Positions 7,428 to 14,599 of a stretch of DNA of 25,739 nt are shown one piece after another. The stretch covers positions 1 to 25,739 of the forward strand of contig UQBE01000031.1 of the NCBI GenBank assembly GCA_900539155.1. Reading direction: 5' to 3'. Numbering within the stretch: position 1 is the first letter of the stretch; each line of letters begins with the position of its first letter. The DNA is from an uncultured Porphyromonas sp. (GTDB lineage: Bacteria > Bacteroidota > Bacteroidia > Bacteroidales > Porphyromonadaceae). The notes below the pieces were generated by a model. The model was not told the origin of the DNA. It saw only the letters and a list, made by a program, of their open reading frames with translations, and ran no database searches. The translations under genes were made by a program, and so were the position numbers.

Positions 7428-7512
7428 ATTTGACTTCTCGGGATAGTCATTTGACTTTTCCAGAAATCTCATTTGACTTTTGCGAACAAGTGAATTGACT
7501 TTTGCGGAAGAG
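7428..7512. repeat. 22-bp tandem array with core ATTTGACTTTT
   Basis: Four degenerate units begin at 7428, 7449, 7471 and 7493 (spacing 21, 22, 22). The conserved part is ATTTGACTT (AATTGACTT in the last) followed by TTTGCG or a variant. The array is between the xseB stop and the PASTA promoter at 7578. It could be a regulatory array or a minisatellite relic. Confidence 0.8.
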
Positions 7513-7577
7513 ACACCCCTGCCGACGAATTGTCTCCTCATCCTCTGGAGAATACCCTATCAGTCTCAAATTATCGT

Positions 7578-7585
7578 TACCTTTG
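7578..7585 (+). promoter_or_regulatory. Promoter of the PASTA-rluD-ddl-acyltransferase operon
   Basis: TACCTTTG lies 28 nt before the ATG at 7614. It also decides the start: the alternative ATG at 7530 would lie upstream of the promoter. The 22-bp array ends about 65 bp upstream. Confidence 0.75.
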
Positions 7586-7613
7586 CATAGTCTCCGCTAT
7601 TAGATACACTCCT

Positions 7614-8267
7614 ATGCGACGTCCTTCCCTATTAATCCATATTGGGCTGATGATCTTAGCTTCGGTCCTTATCGTCGTCCTAGCACTTCTCTGGATGAAC
7701 CTTTTCACACGACACGGCTCATCCGTCGAGATTCCTGACATCTACGGCCTCCCTGAGAGCGAAGCGGTGCGTCTACTAGACAAGGCAGACCTGCGCTACG
7801 AGGTGATTGACTCGGTCTACACTACGGAAGTACCCAAGGGGGCTGTCTACGACCTTAGCCCGAAGGCTGGCAGTAAGGTCAAGGCGGGACGCATCATCTT
7901 CCTCACGCTCAACGCCACCTCTCCTCGCAATGGTGTCATCCCTTCGCTCGTCGATGTGTCCGAACGACAGGCTCGCGCACGACTCCTCAGCATAGGCTTC
8001 GAGCATATCACACCGAGCTATGTGGCTGGCTCCTTTGACGACTTAGTACTGGGCGTACAGTCACTCTCGGGACAGACATTGGCTCCAGGTACGCGCATAC
8101 CGCTCTCTACACCGCTCGTACTCCTCGTCTCCGTAGCTACGAGTGACAGCATCCCGCACGGTGACCTAGCACCGTACGACTCGATAACCGGAACGGGGGG
8201 ATACGTCATCCCGAGAGACACGACAACACATATCCTAGAGCCTGACGAGGATGAATCCTGGATGTAG
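7614..8267 (+). CDS. Membrane-anchored PASTA-domain protein
   Basis: The product (217 aa from the ATG at 7614) has one N-terminal transmembrane helix (about 7-28, LIHIGLMILASVLIVVLALL) and a periplasmic part with two PASTA-like repeats, roughly 38-101 (VEIPDIYGLPESEAVRLLDK) and 108-178 (GVIPSLVDVSERQARARLLS). The C-terminal 40 residues are polar and acidic. PASTA domains bind peptidoglycan fragments in Ser/Thr kinases and PBPs, but here there is no kinase or transpeptidase domain. The coupling to rluD (17-bp overlap) and to ddl makes a cell-wall link plausible. The upstream in-frame start (7530) is rejected because the promoter lies between the two. Confidence 0.87.
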   Translation: MRRPSLLIHIGLMILASVLIVVLALLWMNLFTRHGSSVEIPDIYGLPESEAVRLLDKADLRYEVIDSVYTTEVPKGAVYDLSPKAGSKVKAGRIIFLTLNATSPRNGVIPSLVDVSERQARARLLSIGFEHITPSYVAGSFDDLVLGVQSLSGQTLAPGTRIPLSTPLVLLVSVATSDSIPHGDLAPYDSITGTGGYVIPRDTTTHILEPDEDESWM

Positions 8268-9378
8268 TCCCGACAAGGAGCCACTTTCCCTCGAGGAGCA
8301 GGAGATAGAGGCTGACCTCATCGCCACTGACGAGGAGGACCAGTGGGTCGCAGGAGCTCACGGCGAGGAACTCTATGAGCATTACCGCGTGCAAGTCGAT
8401 GCGGGGCAGACGCCTCTACGTATCGACCGCTTTCTTGTGGATCGGATGCCACACACTTCGCGACATCGCATACAGCTCGCCGCCAAGTCTGGTCTGATAT
8501 GGGTAGATGGCGAGCCAGTCAAGAGCAACTACAAGGTCAAGCCACTGGAGACCATCACGATGATGCTGGCGCACCCGAAGCAGGACTGGTCGATAACCCC
8601 AGAGGATATCCCGCTCGACATCGTTTATGAGGATGAGCAGCTGCTGGTGGTCAATAAGCCCGCCGGCATGGTCGTTCATCCCGGGCATGGCAACTACAGC
8701 GGCACACTGGTTCACGCACTGGCCTACCACCTTCGCCACGACCCTCTCTACGACCCTAATGATGCTTCGGTGGGGCTGGTGCATCGCATTGACAAGGACA
8801 CCAGTGGACTCCTGCTAGTAGCAAAGCGCACGGAGGCAAAGATTCGTCTGGCGAGGCAGTTCTTTCTCAAGACCACGGGGCGCCGCTACCAAGCCCTTGT
8901 CTGGGGAAAGTTAGACCACTCCGAAGGAACCATTGAGGGAAACATAGCTCGTGACCCACGGGACCGCACCCGTATGACGGTCTATCCGCCAACGAGTGAC
9001 GTGGGCAAGCCAGCCGTGACCCACTACCGGCAGCTAGAGAGACTGGGGTTTGTGACACTCATAGCCTGCGAATTGGAAACGGGCCGCACACATCAGATCA
9101 GAGCCCACATGAAGTCCATCGACCATCCGCTCTTTGGTGATGAGCGCTACGGAGGCGATCAGATCCTCTGGGGACAGCGCTCCAGTTCCTATCAGCAGTT
9201 TGTCAATAACTGTCTCAAGATTTGTCCCCGCCAAGCACTACACGCAGAGACACTCGCCTTCGACCACCCTACGACGGGCGAGCGAATGCTCTTTAGCGCT
9301 CCCCTGCCCGATGATATGAGCCAGCTCATAGATAAGTGGAGACGCTACGTGGCGGCTCTCGAACAGGCTAACCAATGA
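8251..9378 (+). CDS. rluD: RluA/RluD-family 23S rRNA pseudouridine synthase
   Basis: It isomerises specific uridines to pseudouridine in RNA. An S4 RNA-binding domain (about 46-105, LRIDRFLVDRMPHTSRHRIQ) precedes the catalytic domain, with LLVVNKPAGMVVHPG (131-145) and the catalytic motif HRIDKDTSGLLL (178-189, nucleophile D181). GRTHQIRAHM near 280-290 is also typical. The length is 375 residues. The first 45 residues are acidic and unusual compared with E. coli RluD, but there is no later ATG before the S4 domain. The start overlaps the end of the PASTA gene. The specific rRNA sites cannot be read from sequence, so RluD is a family-level name. Confidence 0.92.
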   Translation: MNPGCSPDKEPLSLEEQEIEADLIATDEEDQWVAGAHGEELYEHYRVQVDAGQTPLRIDRFLVDRMPHTSRHRIQLAAKSGLIWVDGEPVKSNYKVKPLETITMMLAHPKQDWSITPEDIPLDIVYEDEQLLVVNKPAGMVVHPGHGNYSGTLVHALAYHLRHDPLYDPNDASVGLVHRIDKDTSGLLLVAKRTEAKIRLARQFFLKTTGRRYQALVWGKLDHSEGTIEGNIARDPRDRTRMTVYPPTSDVGKPAVTHYRQLERLGFVTLIACELETGRTHQIRAHMKSIDHPLFGDERYGGDQILWGQRSSSYQQFVNNCLKICPRQALHAETLAFDHPTTGERMLFSAPLPDDMSQLIDKWRRYVAALEQANQ

Positions 9379-9405
9379 ACTATAGAAACACCCCCATCAT
9401 ACCCT

Positions 9406-10395
9406 ATGGACAAACCCAACATTGCGATCATCTGTGGCGGATACTCCGGCGAGGCTGAGGTCTCGCAGCGTAGTGCCCAGACGATTCTCAAGCAAATCAA
9501 TCAGGACCTCTTCACCCCTTACCTAGTCACCATCACGAGAGATGCGTGGAGCGTGACGGATGCTTGTGGCAGGGCGGGGACAATCGATCGCGCACTTGTC
9601 GCACGCTTCGACACAGAGGTGGTCACCTTCGCGCTAGCTTACGTCACCATCCACGGCACTCCTGGCGAGAACGGTCTCCTCCAAGGCTATCTAGAGATGC
9701 TCGGCATCCCATACACGACGGGAGGGGTCCTCTGTGAAGCTTTGACCTTTAATAAGGAAGCGTGCAACGCCTACCTAGCGCATCACGGACTGCGCATCGC
9801 ACGCTCTCACTGCCTTCGCAATCAGACGAAGAGCCTTTCGCCAGAAGAGCAAGAGCTAATCGAGTCTCGTCTGCGCCTGCCACTCTTTGTCAAGCCCAAT
9901 ACGGGCGGTTCGAGCATCGCCACGACGCGCATTGACCAGTGGGAGCAGCTACCCTCAGCCGTAGCGGACGCCTACACCGCAGCTCCCGATGTGCTCGTCG
10001 AGGAGTGTATCGTTGGCACCGAGGTGACCTGTGGTTGCGTCATCCTGCCCGATGACTCCTTCGCCCTACCAGTCACGGAGGTGGTCGCGCACGACACTTT
10101 CTTCGACTATGACGCTAAGTACTACGGCAAGAGCGACGAGATAACTCCGGCGCGCATCTCGCCCGACCAGACACAACGCGTACAGGAGACCTCACTAACC
10201 ATCGCACACCTGCTCGACTGCTACGGCTTCGTACGCATAGATTACATCATCGAGGCGGACGGCATACCGACGCTTCTAGAGGTAAACACGACCCCAGGTA
10301 TGACGGAGGCCAGCTTTATCCCGCAGCAAGTGCGTGCCGCTGGGCTCCAACTGAGCGACCTCATCACACGTATCATCAAGAGCAAGCTATCATGA
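9406..10395 (+). CDS. ddl: D-alanine--D-alanine ligase
   Basis: This cytoplasmic ATP-grasp enzyme joins two D-alanines for the peptidoglycan pentapeptide. The 329-residue product shows GGYSGEAEVS (11-20, with the conserved Glu), HGTPGENGLLQGYLEMLGIP (83-102), the ATP-grasp loop KPNTGGSSIA, VEECIVGTEVTCG and the metal-binding end EVNTTPGMTEASFIP. These are hallmarks of Ddl rather than of a VanA-type D-Ala-D-Lac ligase, although ligase specificity is not decided by motifs alone. It follows rluD by 27 bp and overlaps the acyltransferase gene by 4 bp (ATGA), so it is part of the operon. Confidence 0.95.
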   Translation: MDKPNIAIICGGYSGEAEVSQRSAQTILKQINQDLFTPYLVTITRDAWSVTDACGRAGTIDRALVARFDTEVVTFALAYVTIHGTPGENGLLQGYLEMLGIPYTTGGVLCEALTFNKEACNAYLAHHGLRIARSHCLRNQTKSLSPEEQELIESRLRLPLFVKPNTGGSSIATTRIDQWEQLPSAVADAYTAAPDVLVEECIVGTEVTCGCVILPDDSFALPVTEVVAHDTFFDYDAKYYGKSDEITPARISPDQTQRVQETSLTIAHLLDCYGFVRIDYIIEADGIPTLLEVNTTPGMTEASFIPQQVRAAGLQLSDLITRIIKSKLS

Positions 10396-11579
10396 CCACA
10401 CACAGTGCCACACAACCCTACGAATATGACTCCATACGGCCCTACCTTGACGAGGAGGTGCCCGCTGTCGCAGCACGACTAGCCGACCAACCAGAGCTGC
10501 GTCACCTACTATCGGCTCTACTCTCCGAGGAGGAGACGACCGCACTCCTTCAGCAACTGGGGCGAGTCAAGAGCGTCCGCGAGTTCAAGGAGCAGGTATC
10601 CTATCCGCTCGTGCTACGACTAGCGAAGGAAACCACCTTCTCCGTGTCGCTCAGCGGAGCCAGTAGGCTTGGTGGAAATCAGCCGACTACCTTCGTAACA
10701 AACCACAGAGATATCATACTTGACTCCGCATTTCTCAACTTAGTCATGCGAGAGCGGGACTATCTAATGCCACGTATCGCTATAGGAGACAACCTATTCG
10801 GCAGACCCTGGATTGAGTCGGTGGTCAAGCTCAACGACTCTTTTGTCGTGCGTCGCTCGCTTCCTATCCGACAGATGCTCCTAGCGGCCCAGGCACTCTC
10901 CGCCTTTATTGACCAGAGCATACAGCAGGATCGCCAGTCAGTCTGGATTGCTCAGCGAGAGGGTCGTGCGAAGGACAACAGCGACCAGACACAGCCTAGC
11001 GTCCTCAAGATGATCGCCTCCTCGCAAAGCAGCGACCCACTGACCCAGCTCCAGCGCGTCAATGTAGCCCCAACGACCATTAGTTACGAATACGATCCCT
11101 GCGATATCCTCAAGGCGTGCGAACTCCTCTGGCGCAAGCATCACCCCAATGAGCAGTATGTCAAGGCGGCTGAGGAGGACTTGGTCAATATGAAGACAGG
11201 TCTACTCGGATACAAGGGACGCGTACACTTTGCCGTCGGCACGCGCCTCAACGAGTTGATCACATCTGAGCTAGAGGCCGAGCTACGAGCCCTGCCCAAG
11301 CAGCAGCTCTACCCGCGCCTAGCCTCAATCATCGACAAGGAGTTGCACAGCAACTACCGCTTCTACCCCATCAATTACATCGCCTACGACCTCCTTCACC
11401 CTGACAAAGCGCATCCGAAGGAGCTCTACAGCGCAGCTGACAAGGAGAAGGCACTCCACTACTTCGAGGAGCAGATAGCGAAAGCTCCGACGGACGCTTA
11501 CAGCACCGACGAGCTACGCACACAGCTCCTCCAGATGTACGCCCAGCCCATCTGTAATGCGCACCTCGCCAAGAGCTAA
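10392..11579 (+). CDS. Glycerol-phosphate acyltransferase-like protein (PlsC/PlsB superfamily)
   Basis: It probably transfers an acyl chain to a lipid precursor at the inner membrane. Acyltransferase block I appears as TNHRDIILDS (103-112) and the later block as REGRAKDNS (189-197); in between are GRPWIES and FVVRRSL (151-157), which fit blocks II/III. The spacing in block I is odd: after H105 the acidic residues are D107 and D111, not at the HX4D position. There is no strong transmembrane helix. The length (395 aa) is greater than PlsC's and shorter than PlsB's. The substrate is uncertain. The ATG overlaps the ddl stop, so it ends the PASTA-rluD-ddl operon. Confidence 0.78.
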   Translation: MTTHSATQPYEYDSIRPYLDEEVPAVAARLADQPELRHLLSALLSEEETTALLQQLGRVKSVREFKEQVSYPLVLRLAKETTFSVSLSGASRLGGNQPTTFVTNHRDIILDSAFLNLVMRERDYLMPRIAIGDNLFGRPWIESVVKLNDSFVVRRSLPIRQMLLAAQALSAFIDQSIQQDRQSVWIAQREGRAKDNSDQTQPSVLKMIASSQSSDPLTQLQRVNVAPTTISYEYDPCDILKACELLWRKHHPNEQYVKAAEEDLVNMKTGLLGYKGRVHFAVGTRLNELITSELEAELRALPKQQLYPRLASIIDKELHSNYRFYPINYIAYDLLHPDKAHPKELYSAADKEKALHYFEEQIAKAPTDAYSTDELRTQLLQMYAQPICNAHLAKS

Positions 11580-11614
11580 GCTGGGGAGAAAAGAGGCAAG
11601 AGATCTTTTTTTAC

Positions 11615-11622
11615 TACCTTTG
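11615..11622 (+). promoter_or_regulatory. tig promoter
   Basis: TACCTTTG at 11615-11622 follows a T-rich tract and precedes the ATG at 11666 by 43 nt. It separates tig from the upstream operon. Confidence 0.75.
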
Positions 11623-11665
11623 CATCCTACAAGTATATACGCATATAGATACAGCATTTAGTCCT

Positions 11666-13099
11666 ATGAACATAACCCACGAGCTAAAGGACGACCTAGT
11701 CGTCCTCCTAAATGTCTCGCTCGCAAGTGACGAAATCCGCGAGCAGGTCGCTGAGCAACTCAAGAACATGCGCAAGACGGCTCAGATGCCTGGATTTAGA
11801 CCGGGCAAAACCCCTGCAGCACTCATCGAGAAAAAGTTTGGCAAGGCGGTACGCTTTGACATTATCAATAAGAAGTCTGGAAAGGAAATCGCAGACTACC
11901 TAAAGGAGCAGAAGATTAAAACCGTCGGAGGGCTACTCGTGGAGCATGACGAGAACAGCTATACGCCTGAACAGACCGACTATGAGCTACAGCTCTCTGT
12001 GGGACTGCTGCCTAAGTTCCCCTCAGCTATCGATAGTAGCGTGACACTCCCCCACTACACCATCCCGACAGATCAGGAGGAGCTTGAGGAGATGATTACA
12101 AACGCTCGTGAGAACTACGGAGAGCGCCAGGAGGTCGAGGATGTACAGCCCAAGGACCTGCTCTACGTATCTGCGCGAGAGCTCAGCGACAAGGGCGAGC
12201 CACTCGAGGGCGGCATCGAACTCGAGGAGACTTACATCATGCCCCAGTTCGTCATCGATGAGGAGATACGCAACCAGCTTCTAGCAGCTCACAAGGACGA
12301 CTCACTAACTATAGACCTACACAAGGCATACGATGGCAAGGAGGTCGAGATCGCCTCACTGCTTCATATAGAGCAAGACAAGGTCAGCGAGCATAAGAAC
12401 CCCTTCGAAATCCGAATCAATCGCATCTTACGCAACACCCCTCATGAGCTGGATGAGAAGCTCTTCAAGCTCATGCTCGGACCGGACACCAAGGTTACCA
12501 CCGAGGAGGAACTTCGGGAGGAGCTGACCAAGATACAGGCTGAGCGCAACGCAAACATGTCGCGAGACCTCTTCACCACCACAGCCACACGCTATATCCT
12601 AGAGCAGGTCAAGGATCTGCCAATATCTGAGGAGCACATCCGCCTACAACTTAATGAACAGCAGGAGGACGAGACAGCCGAGGAGTACGAGCAGCGCGTC
12701 CAGTCGGTCATCCCCTACCTGCGCTACCGCTACATACTCTCAGACCTGTGCGAGCAGCTGGGCGTAGAGGTACCCCAGGAGCTCGTGCGTGAGATGATTA
12801 GCGACGATGTCAAGCGACGCATCCAGGCTGCGGGTCTCGGACAGCTCCTCACCAACGATGACTTTGTCAATCGTATCGTCGAGGACACCCTCTCTAAGGG
12901 TGGCGAAGAGCTCTTCAGAGCTCAGGAGCAGGCTCGCGAGCAAGCTTTTGCAGCTAAGGTCAAGGAGCTGGTCACGCTTGACGAGCACGAAGTAGCTTCA
13001 ATCAAGGACTTTTACGAAGTTTTCAATCAAGAGCAGAAGCTTGTCAACGAACTACTAGGCAACCCCTCCGCTGAGGAGGAGCCAGCTACCGAGGATTAG
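11666..13099 (+). CDS. tig: Trigger factor, ribosome-associated chaperone
   Basis: Trigger factor binds nascent chains at the ribosome exit tunnel. The ribosome-docking signature GFRPGKTP is at 43-50, followed by LIEKKFG. The central FKBP-like region (about 150-245) is divergent, as is common in Bacteroidota, so peptidyl-prolyl isomerase activity is doubtful. The C-terminal helical chaperone arms run from about 260 to 450, with an acidic tail (SAEEEPATED). The length is 477 aa, slightly long. It has its own promoter and is followed by strong hairpins at 13177-13232. Confidence 0.92.
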   Translation: MNITHELKDDLVVLLNVSLASDEIREQVAEQLKNMRKTAQMPGFRPGKTPAALIEKKFGKAVRFDIINKKSGKEIADYLKEQKIKTVGGLLVEHDENSYTPEQTDYELQLSVGLLPKFPSAIDSSVTLPHYTIPTDQEELEEMITNARENYGERQEVEDVQPKDLLYVSARELSDKGEPLEGGIELEETYIMPQFVIDEEIRNQLLAAHKDDSLTIDLHKAYDGKEVEIASLLHIEQDKVSEHKNPFEIRINRILRNTPHELDEKLFKLMLGPDTKVTTEEELREELTKIQAERNANMSRDLFTTTATRYILEQVKDLPISEEHIRLQLNEQQEDETAEEYEQRVQSVIPYLRYRYILSDLCEQLGVEVPQELVREMISDDVKRRIQAAGLGQLLTNDDFVNRIVEDTLSKGGEELFRAQEQAREQAFAAKVKELVTLDEHEVASIKDFYEVFNQEQKLVNELLGNPSAEEEPATED

Positions 13100-13176
13100 T
13101 ACGGTAGCCCAGAGGCTAGCAGCTACAGGCTTAGGCTCGTAACCTAGCGGTCTAGTAGTAGCCTACAGACTATACA

Positions 13177-13232
13177 AGACTGTTGCAAAAGGCAACAGTC
13201 TAGACAATCTTGCTTGCAAGATTGTCTAGACT
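13177..13232 (+). terminator. Overlapping hairpins after tig
   Basis: Hairpin 1 (13177-13201) has a 10-bp stem and loop AAAAG. Hairpin 2 (13197-13232) has perfect 17-bp arms around TT, centre CTTGCTTGCAAG. They share 13197-13201 so cannot both form fully. A short CTTTGC follows. They probably end tig transcription or protect its 3' end. Confidence 0.55.
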
Positions 13233-13454
13233 TTGCAGAAAGGATGAAGCGCAAGGCGCTGAGGGTGAGGCCTGAAGGGAGCATACCTCCGTATGTGACC
13301 GAAGCCGAATCCCGAAAGCAACGCAGCGATTCGCCTTTATGCCATAGTCTCTATACGAGAGCGGGACTATCTCACACAAGGTGAGGTAGTCCCGCTCTTT
13401 GTCGTCAGCCCGCTGTAGACAGCAACACAGCGATTCGCCTTTACGCAACAGTCT
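13177..13454. mobile_element. MITE-like element bounded by 10-bp inverted repeats
   Basis: AGACTGTTGC (13177-13186) and GCAACAGTCT (13445-13454) are perfect terminal inverted repeats 278 bp apart end to end. Inside are a 17-bp-arm palindrome, a GC-rich hairpin (13358-13398) and a 35-bp direct repeat (13317-13351 and 13421-13455, 31 of 35 identical). There is no ORF of note. A clear target duplication was not found. It may be the non-autonomous relative of an IS element; this is inference. Confidence 0.5.
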
Positions 13455-13455
13455 C
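13317..13455. repeat. 35-bp direct repeat around a GC-rich hairpin
   Basis: The units 13317-13351 and 13421-13455 share the core CAGCGATTCGCCTTTA. Between them AGAGCGGGACTA (13358-13369) pairs with TAGTCCCGCTCT (13387-13398), with an inner CTCA/TGAG stem. Confidence 0.8.
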
Positions 13456-13493
13456 AAAAGAAAAGTAGCACCCCACCATCAGTGGAGTGCTAC
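13455..13493 (-). terminator. Intrinsic terminator of the tRNA-Met transcript
   Basis: On the minus strand GTAGCACTCCAC pairs with GTGGGGTGCTAC (one mismatch, loop TGATG), followed directly by TTTTCTTTTG. It lies 15 bp beyond the tRNA 3' end. Confidence 0.85.
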
Positions 13494-13508
13494 CTATCGT
13501 TTACTTTG

Positions 13509-13582
13509 TAGCGAGAGAGGGGCACGATCCCTCGACCTCCGGATTATGAATCCGACGCTCTAACCAGCTGAGCTACCTCGCC
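13509..13582 (-). tRNA. tRNA-Met (anticodon CAU)
   Basis: The cloverleaf is complete in 74 nt without encoded CCA: acceptor GGCGAGG/TCTCGCT (G1-U72 and G7-U66 wobbles), D arm GCTC/GAGC, anticodon stem TCGGA/TCCGG with loop TTCATAA (CAU), variable AGGTC, T stem GAGGG/CCCTC. The G1-U72 pair argues against initiator tRNA, whose 1-72 pair is mismatched; elongator Met is most likely and an Ile2 (lysidine) tRNA is not excluded. The T loop reads ATCGTGC, so T54 and A58 are both exchanged. It has its own promoter and terminator. Confidence 0.93.
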
Positions 13583-13625
13583 ATATTTCTTCGTCGTCGT
13601 GAGAGCCTCAACTCTCTTGACGGTG

Positions 13626-13656
13626 CAAAGGTACACAATATTCTCGAACTAACCAA
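13626..13656 (-). promoter_or_regulatory. tRNA-Met promoter
   Basis: TACCTTTG (13626-13633) with TTG (13654-13656) 20 nt upstream, a full match to the Bacteroidota pattern. The expected start is about 37 nt before the mature tRNA. Confidence 0.8.
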
Positions 13657-13672
13657 CGACTTTGTAAAACCG

Positions 13673-13760
13673 GCGTCTCCCGAGACGCTTAGCCACTTGA
13701 CGAATGGCAATTATATAGGTGCACACACCCCAGACGCAGACCATCGGTGCGTCCGCTCTC
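13673..13760. repeat. Small hairpins in the tRNA-feoB gap
   Basis: GCGTCTC (13673-13679) and GAGACGC (13682-13688) form a perfect 7-bp stem. Around 13733-13752 a GACGCAGACC / GGTGCGTC segment copies the inner stem of the element at 1982-2002. Confidence 0.6.
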
Positions 13761-13907
13761 CCACCAAGGAAAAACGAATAACCACTTGATGTATAGCGAT
13801 TTGCTTTTTAAGTTCATATGCAAGTAGAATGCGAAGTTTTTTCTCGTTTCGCAAGCTCGGTCGACTTCTCTTCGGGGGGACCGCTCGTCGGGGTGGTGGC
13901 TCCCACC

Positions 13908-13987
13908 GTAGGGGCGGACCTGTGTGTCCGCCCGTCCTCACCTGAGCGCAGTCTATTCTGCGGGCGGACACGTAGGTCCGCCCCTAC
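13908..13987. repeat. 27-bp inverted repeat of the GGGGCGGACC type
   Basis: The arms 13908-13934 and 13961-13987 are complementary with two mismatches. Each begins or ends with GTAGGGGCGGACC/GGTCCGCCCCTAC, and each arm can fold on itself (GGGCGGAC/GTCCGCCC). This is a REP-like nested palindrome. Confidence 0.85.
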
Positions 13988-14042
13988 ACAAGCTACGTCA
14001 GCACGACAATTCCACTCATCAAACGCTGTAACCCCGATCTCC

Positions 14043-14141
14043 GTAGGGACGCACGGTCTGTGCGTCCGTTGTAGAACGGCAAGACAAGTATTGATACCGT
14101 CTCCTTTAACGGGAACGGACGCACAGATTGTGCGTCCCTAC
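14043..14141. repeat. 28-bp inverted repeat of the GTAGGGACGCAC type
   Basis: The arms 14043-14070 and 14114-14141 are complementary with two mismatches; each arm is itself a GGACGCAC/GTGCGTCC hairpin. The architecture is the same as at 13908-13987 with a different letter code, and the core is shared with the element at 1968-2016. Confidence 0.85.
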
Positions 14142-14198
14142 AGGGTTTCGTTACGGCTAGTGTCTAGTCGGAGGACGTCCGTTGTGTCTGTTGGCTGT

Positions 14199-14425
14199 TA
14201 CAATAATTTAGAGCCGACTACATATCGATGCGGTACTGTGTCGGGAAAAACGGATTTCCACGTGGAGATTTTGAAATATCCAGGTGGAGAATTTTTATTT
14301 TCCACGTGGGGAAGAAAAAATTCCTCGGAGGAATCAAATGAAACTTCGGAGGAAATGAATCACGCCCACGTGGAAAATAAAAAATATCCACGTGGAGATT
14401 TGAGATTCTCCACGTGGATATTCGA
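14199..14425 (+). repeat. Dispersed CCACGTGG element, copy B (complete)
   Basis: The leader module (14199-14257, with ACAATAATTTAGAG and TACATATC) is followed by CCACGTGG palindromes at 14258, 14280 (CCAGGTGG), 14302, 14366, 14388 and 14410. Two degenerate TCGGAGGA-type sites at about 14323 and 14345 keep nearly the same register. The period is 22 bp and spacers are AT-rich. A long ORF (13818-14438) crosses these repeats but looks spurious. Confidence 0.88.
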
Positions 14426-14438
14426 GAAAGGAGGGTAA

Positions 14439-14487
14439 TTAGAGATTAGAGATTAGAAGTTAGAGGTTAGAAGTTAGAGATTAGAGA
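14439..14487. repeat. Heptamer array (TTAGAGA)x7
   Basis: There are seven units of exactly 7 bp: TTAGAGA, TTAGAGA, TTAGAAG, TTAGAGG, TTAGAAG, TTAGAGA, TTAGAGA. It is a simple-sequence repeat followed by a degenerate GATAGCTCC/AACAGCC stretch to about 14550. Confidence 0.88.
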
Positions 14488-14580
14488 TCCGATCACTCTG
14501 ATAGCTCCGATGGTTCCGATAGCTAATAGCTAACAGCCAACAGCCAATCCATGGCTGACACATTAATATATAATGAGCCT

Positions 14581-14599
14581 CCCCCCCCCCAAAAAAAAA
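14581..14599. repeat. C10-A9 homopolymer tract upstream of feoAB
   Basis: Ten C (14581-14590) are followed by nine A (14591-14599), four bases before the palindromic operator. Tracts of this kind slip during replication and can also be sequencing or assembly weak points. Confidence 0.9.

Noticed and set aside
7530..7613. Upstream ATG for the PASTA gene, 28 more residues
   Set aside because: The promoter TACCTTTG at 7578-7585 lies within this extension, and the signal-anchor begins properly at the ATG at 7614.
13818..14438. 206-codon ORF on the plus strand with HVEILKYPGGEFLFSTW-type repeats
   Set aside because: It runs straight through the hairpin elements and the 22-bp CCACGTGG array; 22 is not a multiple of three, so similar peptides arise from shifting frames. 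There is no promoter or family resemblance.
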